From Acidobacteriota bacterium (GTDB lineage Bacteria; Acidobacteriota; Terriglobia; UBA7540): DNA of 8,279 nt. The stretch lies in NCBI GenBank assembly GCA_021789565.1, contig JAJYJL010000281.1, positions 1-8,279 on the forward strand, written 5' to 3'. Numbering within the stretch: position 1 is the stretch's first letter; each line of letters opens with the position of its first letter. A program made the position numbers and the translations under genes. Under the pieces are notes generated by a model that saw only the letters and a program-made list of their open reading frames with translations, ran no database searches and was not told the DNA's origin. Shown piece after piece: positions 1 through 4,890 of this stretch.

Positions 1-349
1 AACCGGTGTATTGGAGGGTTGTGTCGTGCGCATACAAGTTCAGCGTTACCCCGCCACCCCCACCGTTCGCCGCGCAAGTTGACATTAAATTGGCCACGCC
101 GCCGCTCTTCAACAAAATATTAACCGTGCTGGCGTCATCAATGTCATACTGGTAGATGTTTTTATTAAATCCATGGGCGCCATGTGCAAAAACCTCCACC
201 GCCTCACCGCAGAGATAGCGAAGTACGTCGAAGGTATGAGTGCACTGTTCCACGACTTGGCCGCCGCTTTTTGATTTTTGAACCCACCAGGATTTGATGC
301 TATCATCGCCGGGCTGCGGATTCGGCGAGCCGCCGATCCATTTGATCGG
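1..349 (-). pseudogene. C-terminal fragment of a Gfo/Idh/MocA-family oxidoreductase, lacking its NAD-binding domain and cut by the window edge
   Basis: Read on the minus strand, the frame whose last full codon in the window is at 4-2 gives about 116 residues typical of the C-terminal (MocA-type) domain of Gfo/Idh/MocA NAD(P)-dependent sugar or cyclitol dehydrogenases. It begins with IKWIGGSPNPQPGDD, then SWWVQKSKSGGQVVEQCTH, then TFDVLRYLCGE, and further on NILLKSGGVANLMSTCAANG and GGGGVTLNLYAHDTTLQYTG. The SGGQVVEQ-TH-FDVLRYL block is the family signature after the Rossmann domain and contains the conserved His of the active-site region. The frame is open only to a stop at 403-401, and the stretch 350-400 does not resemble the family. 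The N-terminal Rossmann half (normally about 120-170 residues) is therefore absent, and no credible start or ribosome site is present. The fragment begins inside the isomerase reading frame, in a different frame. Family assignment is firm. Loss of function is inferred, and an assembly error is possible. Confidence 0.8.
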
Positions 350-1535
350 ACGGCGGCTCGAAAATGGAAGCACGACAAATAGCCATGCGAAATTCTCCGT
401 TCACCCGCCCCAAGCAGGCCAGGACGCCCTCCCCAAGCTTGCAAGTCAGCTGGACGGAAACGCCGCCAGCCTCACCTTCCGTCGGAATACCGTGCTGAGC
501 GAATCCGGCAGGCCCAAGTCTGCCGGCGAGCGAAGGCGGGCATGCCCCATCGCCAACGATCTTCAATTCCCGCGTTTCCTTGTCGATGTGCTGGAGATCT
601 CCATAATACACCGGGTCGATGCTGAGTTTGGTCAGCAGGAGAACGGTGAGTGCCGTATTGAAGTCGCCGAGGGTCGAAGTGCCATGGCCGTCCTCAAGCA
701 TCATGCTTTGCGCGAAGCAGGTGGCGGCGTAGTGATCGCCCAGACCCGGAAATGATTGGATGGTATAGAAATCGAATTTTTCTTTTTCCACCAGTTCCTT
801 GAGCGCCAGATAAAGGCGAATCGAGCGGTCGTTCACCACGGTCCTGTCGGGAGCAGATCCGAACAGCTGCTTGAGCCGCGGCCCGAGGTCGGAGATATTC
901 TTTTCGCTGATTCGCTCGGCGGTGCGAATCAGCTCCGTGGTGTCCCTGGAATCGATATCAACGCCAAACACACGCATCCACTGCGAGGGATCGGCCGCAC
1001 CGCAAGTCTGACCCATTCCGCGCCCGCCAAAGGTTCCGATCGTTGACAAATTCAGGAATGCCTTCAAATGGGACGCACGCGCGTAGCTCACGATTTTCAA
1101 GATCGTTTCGTTATCCTGGGCCGAACCGTAGACGAACTTGTGCTGAACGCCGATTTCGAGCAGGCCCCCGTGCATCACCAGGCCCCCGACGGGACGCCAT
1201 CCTTGCGAGCCGGGATGCGTCCAGAGCAGCACGCCCTTACCGGTGGCAGCGAAATCCCGAATGGCACCCACAATATGAGCCGCCCACACCCATGTGCCGG
1301 AGAAGAGGACGACAGCGTCCACCGAATCGTCGGACTTCATTTTCTTCATCGCCGCACGGGCCTCTTCCTTGCTGGCCACGACAATAGGGTGCTCGACGAG
1401 CTTCAGTCCGGCGTTTTGCAAGGCCTTCTTCGATTGCGCAACGATGGCATCGTCAATGAAAGGAACGCCCATGGGGTCTTGAAGGCCGTCTTTGTGAACG
1501 CCATAAACAATGAAGCCGACCGTCGGCTGAATCAT
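303..1535 (-). CDS. L-fucose isomerase-like protein, C-terminally truncated
   Basis: A 410-residue protein related to the L-fucose/L-arabinose isomerase family (COG2407 type), which interconverts an aldose and a ketose with a divalent metal. Residues 1-250 hold the N-terminal domains, including VVLFSGTWVWAAHIVGAI (75-92). The block SMMLEDGHGTSTLGDFNTAL (277-296) with YYGDL (310-314) corresponds to the catalytic region. In FucI-type enzymes a Glu and an Asp 24 residues apart bind the metal. Here Asp313 is present but the expected Glu position is Leu289. Homology ends near FEPP (392-395). The last 15 residues are read from another gene's DNA in the wrong frame, so roughly the final 60 residues, including the third metal-binding His region, are missing. 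The start is well set: AGGAGG lies 8 nt upstream, and the ATG overlaps the kinase stop as ATGA. Probably inactive as it stands. The fold assignment is confident, but the substrate (L-fucose, D-arabinose or another) is not known. Confidence 0.8.
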   Translation of the reverse strand: MIQPTVGFIVYGVHKDGLQDPMGVPFIDDAIVAQSKKALQNAGLKLVEHPIVVASKEEARAAMKKMKSDDSVDAVVLFSGTWVWAAHIVGAIRDFAATGKGVLLWTHPGSQGWRPVGGLVMHGGLLEIGVQHKFVYGSAQDNETILKIVSYARASHLKAFLNLSTIGTFGGRGMGQTCGAADPSQWMRVFGVDIDSRDTTELIRTAERISEKNISDLGPRLKQLFGSAPDRTVVNDRSIRLYLALKELVEKEKFDFYTIQSFPGLGDHYAATCFAQSMMLEDGHGTSTLGDFNTALTVLLLTKLSIDPVYYGDLQHIDKETRELKIVGDGACPPSLAGRLGPAGFAQHGIPTEGEAGGVSVQLTCKLGEGVLACLGRVNGEFRMAICRASIFEPPSDQMDRRLAESAARR

Positions 1536-3079
1536 ACGGATTGCCTCCTGACAGAGGGGTGTGAGACGTCAAAGTCGCGAATGGGTGCGAGTGCGGAGTA
1601 CAGCAGCCGGTACTTCTCTATTTGCGCGGCATACGAGGCGACCATGCCGGGATCAGGAAAAACGGTTTCTTTTTCGCGGACGACCTCGCGAACAGCCTGC
1701 GAGATGCTCGGGTACGTACCGACAGCAACGCCGGCCAGCATGGCGCTACCCAAACAGACCGATTCGGAATTTTCCATGATGTGAATGCGGCGACCCGTAA
1801 TGGACGCCCGTAATTTCAGACCGAGAGGTGATTGCGAACCTCCGCCGGTAGCGTAGAGATCCTGGAAGCTCCCGCACGCTTTCGTCAGCAAAGCGCAAAC
1901 ATTCGCCAGCTCACACGCGATGCCTTCCAAAATGCCCTTGTATATATGTCCGCAACCGGACTGCGGTGTGAGTCCGAAAATCATTGAGCGCGCTCGGTCG
2001 TCAAAGTCCGGATTGCAGGTTCCAATCAGATGCGGAGTGATGCACAGGCCCGAGGGCTCGGCGGGGCATAGCGATTCGAGCCACTCGTAAGCCGCCGTTT
2101 TGTCAGACGTTGCCAAGGAATTTCCGCTCGAACCGCGAAGACCTGAAACAAGACCACGAAACCAGTTGACCATAATTCCCGACGGGAAATAGGCCAGCGT
2201 GGCGTATTTGCCGGGGACGACGTGATTATAGGAGTTCAGCGACGCAGCGAGGGCCTGATCATCCAGAACGGGCGTATCCGAGGTCCGCAGAAGGCATTCA
2301 TAGGTGCCCATGGAATCCGAGACACGCTCTTTGTCGACAGCTCCGGCGCCCAGCGCAGCGCACACTTGATCGTGACCGCCTACGACAACAGGTGTCCCCG
2401 CCGGCACGCCGAGAGTTCGAGCCGCGTCGGCCTGGAGTTTTCCGGCGATCGTACCCGCAGGAACAGGAATCGGCAGCTGCGATCGTTTGATCTGTGCGAG
2501 CGAGAGAATTTCGTCCGACCACTCTTGCCGTCGGACGTCAAAGGCCAGGAAGCGTCCCGCCAGCGAGAAATCGATGTATGCAGGGAGCCCCAAGCGCGCG
2601 AGGATGTAGTCGGTCACGCTTAGGAAACGGCTCGTGGCGGCGGTGAGATCCGGGCGATGCCGGCGCAGCCAGACGATTTTCGGCAACGGGTACATCGGAT
2701 GGGTTACGAGCCCCGTAATGCCGAACAATCGCTTTCGCCCGATTTCCTTCTCGCACCAATCGGCTTCAGATGCCGCGCGGTTGTCTATATTCAGGATGGC
2801 AGGTCCTACCGCTGCCCCGTGTTTCCCGACCGGTACGAACGTTTCGCCGTGTGAACTGAAACACACCGCTTCGACGGGATCTCTCAGCAAATCGCGGGTG
2901 GCGGATCTAGAGGCCTCGGCCGCAGCGACCCAAAATTGTTCGGGATCTATTTCGCAGCGGGACGGCGCGGGAAATTCAGGCGCGTACGTTTGGACTGCCG
3001 AAGACACCGTTTCGCCGTTGGCGCGGAAAACGACGGCCTTGCACCGGCTGGATCCAAGATCTATGGCAAGCAGGCTCAT
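1532..3079 (-). CDS. FGGY-family carbohydrate kinase (fuculokinase/xylulokinase-like)
   Basis: A 515-residue cytoplasmic sugar kinase of the normal FGGY length and apparently complete. It would phosphorylate a ketose with ATP. The N-terminal actin-like fold opens with LLAIDLGSSRCKAVVF (3-18), including the first phosphate-binding loop. VCFSSHGETFVPV (72-84) forms part of the sugar pocket. VVVGGHDQVCAALGAGAV (231-248) carries the likely catalytic base Asp237. The C-terminal domain has LYATGGGSQSPLGLKLRASI (408-427), the adenosine-binding signature. The gene lies between the aldolase and the isomerase and shares an ATGA overlap with the isomerase start, so the two are translationally coupled. 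No good Shine-Dalgarno precedes the ATG at 3079, but its ATGA overlaps the stop of a short upstream frame, which hints at coupling there too. The neighbours suggest a ketulose produced by the isomerase as substrate (for example fuculose or ribulose). LsrK-like or xylulokinase roles cannot be excluded. Confidence 0.9.
   Translation of the reverse strand: MSLLAIDLGSSRCKAVVFRANGETVSSAVQTYAPEFPAPSRCEIDPEQFWVAAAEASRSATRDLLRDPVEAVCFSSHGETFVPVGKHGAAVGPAILNIDNRAASEADWCEKEIGRKRLFGITGLVTHPMYPLPKIVWLRRHRPDLTAATSRFLSVTDYILARLGLPAYIDFSLAGRFLAFDVRRQEWSDEILSLAQIKRSQLPIPVPAGTIAGKLQADAARTLGVPAGTPVVVGGHDQVCAALGAGAVDKERVSDSMGTYECLLRTSDTPVLDDQALAASLNSYNHVVPGKYATLAYFPSGIMVNWFRGLVSGLRGSSGNSLATSDKTAAYEWLESLCPAEPSGLCITPHLIGTCNPDFDDRARSMIFGLTPQSGCGHIYKGILEGIACELANVCALLTKACGSFQDLYATGGGSQSPLGLKLRASITGRRIHIMENSESVCLGSAMLAGVAVGTYPSISQAVREVVREKETVFPDPGMVASYAAQIEKYRLLYSALAPIRDFDVSHPSVRRQSV
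1544..1549 (-). promoter_or_regulatory. Ribosome binding site of the isomerase gene
   Basis: A perfect AGGAGG on the minus strand lies inside the last codons of the kinase gene, 8 nt before the isomerase ATG at 1535-1533. It fixes the isomerase start and supports translation of the two genes from one message. Confidence 0.8.
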
Positions 3080-3346
3080 ACGCGCCGATCAAAAATTAAG
3101 TTGCGCGCAAAATTCACAGGAACCGCCGTGAGGGGAAACTGCACCGCCGCGGGCGGGCTCCCGTTCCGACGATCGTTGTTGCATGGTTTCTGACGGACAC
3201 ACTCCGCACCGCACAAGGATCACCGGGGACTCTGAACGCAACAGGATGTACCGGATGGCGATTGTCGGCTTCGCAGGCAACCGGGGCTGCCGCGCAAAAA
3301 AACCGGAACGCGAGTAAAGGGCGGGCGGCCCGATGCATCGAGGTTC
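3080..3346 (-). other. Stretch between aldolase and kinase with no convincing gene; possible gene remnant
   Basis: This 267-bp gap is unusual in a block whose other junction is tightly overlapped. All three minus frames hold only short, compositionally poor ORFs. One starts at 3350 with an ATG overlapping the aldolase stop (ATGA), and its first residues (MRTSMHRAARPLLAFRFF) look vaguely like a basic-hydrophobic leader. It ends at 3114 with no recognisable domain. Another frame ends in NFARNLIFDRRV with its stop overlapping the kinase ATG, also as ATGA, but opens only at about 3217. The retained coupling at both ends in different frames would fit a gene whose middle has been deleted or frame-shifted. 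That is inference, and I recognise no family. I see no terminator or internal promoter. Confidence 0.35.
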
Positions 3347-4159
3347 TCATCGTTCGACCCGGGGTGAACAGTCGAGCACGGCCCGCGCCTTCCGGAGGAA
3401 CGCGGCTATATCCTCGGCTTGAAATACATTTCTGCCAAACAGGATGCCGGCAGCACCGCCCGCGATCGCGCCGCGAATGACATCGAGCGCCTGTTCGTCA
3501 GAGGAGTAGCGACTGCCTCCGAGTACGGCTATCGGAACGGGACAATTCTCGACGACACGCCGCATGCTCTCCGGATCGCCTGCATAGTCTGTCTTCACCA
3601 TGCTGGCCCCCAACTCGACAGCCATTCGCGTATGGAGGTTCAGCCATTTTGAGTCGTTTGGATTTTCCACCTGTTTCCCGCGGGCAAGGGCTTCCACAAT
3701 CAACGGCATTCCGATTCTTTCGCACTCGCGTGCGACCTCGGCATTCCGTTTGACTTCCTTGGCCTCGAAGTCGGCGTCTCCTGTACCCACAACAAGGTAG
3801 GTCAGCACGGCATCCGCTCCTTGCCGCAAGGCTTCTTCGGGCCGGGCCAGGAGACAGCTGCGCAAAGCGCCGCCCTCAGACTGTCCCGGAGCGCCCCATA
3901 CGGTAGTCCAATCGATTCGCGCGATAATCCCCGGAAGCGGAGCCGACGCGAGCGATCGGATGCAATCTTGTAACAGCCCCAGGTGAAGCAGGATGGCGTC
4001 TGCGCCGCCCGCCGCGAAACGCTGGATCTGGCCGAGCGGATCTTGCGTGCCGGGAATCGGGCCGAGCACGAGAGCGTGATCGAAAGCAACGATCAGCGCC
4101 CTGTGGCGATCGCCGCGCAAAATGCGGTTGAGACGGATAATTCTGCCACAGTCGCTCAT
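3347..4159 (-). CDS. DhnA/LsrF-like class I aldolase (DeoC/LacD/FbaB superfamily)
   Basis: A 270-residue TIM-barrel aldolase that would cleave a ketose phosphate through a Schiff base on lysine. The family signatures are in order: LIVAFDHALVLGP (22-34), LIVEALARGK (153-162), ASMVKTDYAGD (185-195) with the likely Schiff-base Lys189, VLGGSR (212-217), and AGGAAGILFGRNVFQ (233-247), the phosphate-binding glycine loops. Length and motifs match the archaeal-type FbaB/DhnA and LsrF group and appear intact. The ATG at 4159 is chosen over an in-frame ATG at 4297 because GGAGAGGA lies 6 nt before it, the protein then begins at the family's usual point, and the 46 extra residues are not conserved-looking. 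In this setting it probably splits the phosphorylated ketulose to DHAP plus an aldehyde, replacing the class II FucA/RhaD aldolase of enteric pathways. A fructose-1,6-bisphosphate, sulfo-sugar or AI-2-like substrate is also possible. Confidence 0.87.
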   Translation of the reverse strand: MSDCGRIIRLNRILRGDRHRALIVAFDHALVLGPIPGTQDPLGQIQRFAAGGADAILLHLGLLQDCIRSLASAPLPGIIARIDWTTVWGAPGQSEGGALRSCLLARPEEALRQGADAVLTYLVVGTGDADFEAKEVKRNAEVARECERIGMPLIVEALARGKQVENPNDSKWLNLHTRMAVELGASMVKTDYAGDPESMRRVVENCPVPIAVLGGSRYSSDEQALDVIRGAIAGGAAGILFGRNVFQAEDIAAFLRKARAVLDCSPRVER

Positions 4160-4165
4160 ACGGAG

Positions 4166-4173
4166 TCCTCTCC
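4166..4173 (-). promoter_or_regulatory. Ribosome binding site that sets the aldolase start
   Basis: GGAGAGGA on the minus strand, 6 nt upstream of the ATG at 4159-4157. It is the strongest Shine-Dalgarno in the region and argues against the longer frame beginning at 4297. Confidence 0.75.
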
Positions 4174-4244
4174 AAGCCGTGGGGCCTGAAAATAAAATCC
4201 CGACGATACTTGAACCTTGCGGGGCAGGTCGCTCGCTGGGCGGT

Positions 4245-4478
4245 TCATGACCGCGCGGAGAAAAGCGCGGCAGAGCGAGCAGGAAGTGCACCTCCATGGG
4301 TTCGATGGAGATCGCTCTCGTTCTGAAGCGCCTGCAGGTCTTGACGGATGGTCACTTCGGAAGTGAAAAACTGCCGAGCCGAGCCTGAAACCAGAACAGC
4401 GCCCCGCCGATTCATCAGCTCGATGATCCGCCGACGTCTTTCCTTTGCCAAAATCCGGTTGGACTTGACGCGCAGCAC
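4245..4478 (-). CDS. DeoR-family transcriptional regulator, helix-turn-helix domain only (truncated)
   Basis: A 77-residue product that closely follows the N-terminus of DeoR-type sugar repressors. It has ILAKERRRRIIELMNRRGAV (9-28), the recognition-helix region TSEVTIRQDLQALQNE (39-54) and HRTHGGALP (58-66), the hallmark that closes the winged helix. The frame then runs into ARSAALFSARS and a stop at 4247-4245. The usual C-terminal sugar-phosphate-sensing domain (about 170 residues) is absent, and no other frame between here and the aldolase resembles it. The start is taken as GTG at 4478. It lacks a well-spaced ribosome site, and TTG at residue 10, just before AKERRRRI, is an alternative that fits the usual family start. 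As the first gene of the leftward block it would have been the local repressor. It is now either a remnant or a DNA-binding-only protein that cannot sense inducer. Confidence 0.68.
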   Translation of the reverse strand: MLRVKSNRILAKERRRRIIELMNRRGAVLVSGSARQFFTSEVTIRQDLQALQNESDLHRTHGGALPARSAALFSARS

Positions 4479-4531
4479 CTTTCCGGACGCGCCTGTTCAG
4501 AACTTGTGTTAGCTTTCGATTTCGCAGCATC

Positions 4532-4573
4532 GGAAATCTTGCCTATTGGGGCCGAGAAAGGCAAGTTTTTTCC
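4532..4573 (+). terminator. Hairpin followed by six T residues (possible rho-independent terminator or leader hairpin)
   Basis: CTTGCCT (4538-4544) and AGGCAAG (4559-4565) are perfect 7-bp arms with a 14-nt loop, and TTTTTT follows at 4566-4571. Outer segments GGAAA (4532-4536) and TTTCC (4569-4573) also pair, with a small internal bulge. On the plus strand it has the form of an intrinsic terminator, although no plus-strand gene precedes it. On the minus strand it would lie in the untranslated leader of the DeoR fragment, where it could be an attenuator-like hairpin or an operator. Confidence 0.4.
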
Positions 4574-4643
4574 GATGGCGCACGTCATTCCCTGCTCACC
4601 ATGGCAGCGAAGTTCCGGGCCATACTCCATCCAACTCCTTGTT

Positions 4644-4662
4644 CTTGTTGAACTTGGTTGAA
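4644..4662 (+). repeat. Adjacent imperfect direct repeat
   Basis: CTTGTTGAA (4644-4652) is followed at once by CTTGGTTGAA (4653-4662). TTGTTGA (4645-4651) is also inverted at 4671-4677 (TCAACAA). It lies in the divergent control region and could be a regulator site, but it is short and AT-rich enough to arise by chance. Confidence 0.3.
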
Positions 4663-4754
4663 GCGATGGATCAACAAATGGCCACTCAGACCTGCGAGCT
4701 GCCGCGACGGGACGTGGACCACCTCTGGCTGAGTCGGTGACGGGAAAAAGAGGG

Positions 4755-4776
4755 CTTGACTTTCTAAAAAGTCGAG
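4755..4776 (+). promoter_or_regulatory. Inverted repeat over the receptor promoter (candidate operator)
   Basis: GACTTT (4758-4763) and AAAGTC (4768-4773) are perfect arms around CTAA. Two further pairs (4755-4756 with 4775-4776) continue outside one mismatch, giving 8 of 9 pairs. The palindrome overlaps the -35 hexamer and fills most of the spacer, the classic place for a repressor to block RNA polymerase. The binding protein is unknown. Confidence 0.45.
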
Positions 4777-4785
4777 CGATATGCT
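4756..4785 (+). promoter_or_regulatory. Predicted sigma70-type promoter of the TonB-dependent receptor gene
   Basis: TTGACT (-35, 4756-4761) and TATGCT (-10, 4780-4785) are 18 bp apart, each one or two bases from consensus. Transcription would begin near 4792, giving a leader of about 100 nt before the ATG at 4891. The surrounding DNA is more AT-rich than the coding regions. This is the only strong promoter match I see in the intergenic region. Confidence 0.6.
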
Positions 4786-4874
4786 TCGTTTTCTTTCGTT
4801 CTTTTATGTTCAGTCAAGTGTGAAATTGGGCCAGGGGGGTGGAAGACTTAGGGCGACGCGCAGGGGTGCGCATC

Positions 4875-4881
4875 GGAGAGG
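4875..4881 (+). promoter_or_regulatory. Ribosome binding site of the TonB-dependent receptor gene
   Basis: GGAGAGG lies 9 nt before the ATG at 4891-4893. It supports this start, which also gives a complete signal peptide. Confidence 0.7.
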
Positions 4882-4890
4882 TGGGACAGC

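Larger units (their letters stand above)
4479..4890. other. Divergent intergenic region between the regulator fragment and the receptor gene
   Basis: This 412-bp stretch separates the leftward catabolic block from the rightward receptor gene. It holds a hairpin followed by a T run (4532-4573), a short direct repeat (4644-4662), a sigma70-like promoter with an overlapping inverted repeat (4755-4785) and a roughly 100-nt receptor leader. The leader begins with a pyrimidine-rich run (4785-4805). I found no convincing -35/-10 pair for the leftward genes, and the short ORFs here have no recognisable content. Confidence 0.6.

Noticed and set aside
109..444. 111-residue minus-strand ORF at the left end
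   Set aside because: It overlaps the oxidoreductase fragment in a different frame; only the other frame shows a recognisable protein family.
294..1784. Several plus-strand ORFs of 62-238 residues across the isomerase and kinase genes
   Set aside because: They are antisense to family-matching genes, Arg/Pro/Ala-rich and without domains, as expected from GC-rich DNA.
4160..4297. 46-residue N-terminal extension of the aldolase
   Set aside because: A strong Shine-Dalgarno precedes the ATG at 4159 and the shorter protein starts where the family normally starts.
4415..4630. 71-residue minus-strand ORF preceded by AAGGAG
   Set aside because: It overlaps the DeoR helix-turn-helix in another frame and resembles nothing; the ribosome site is only 4 nt from the ATG.
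4546..4740. 64-residue plus-strand ORF in the divergent region
   Set aside because: No ribosome site, no recognisable content, and it spans the hairpin and direct repeat.
4806..4823. Five-codon upstream ORF (MFSQV) in the receptor leader
   Set aside because: No Shine-Dalgarno and too short to distinguish from chance.
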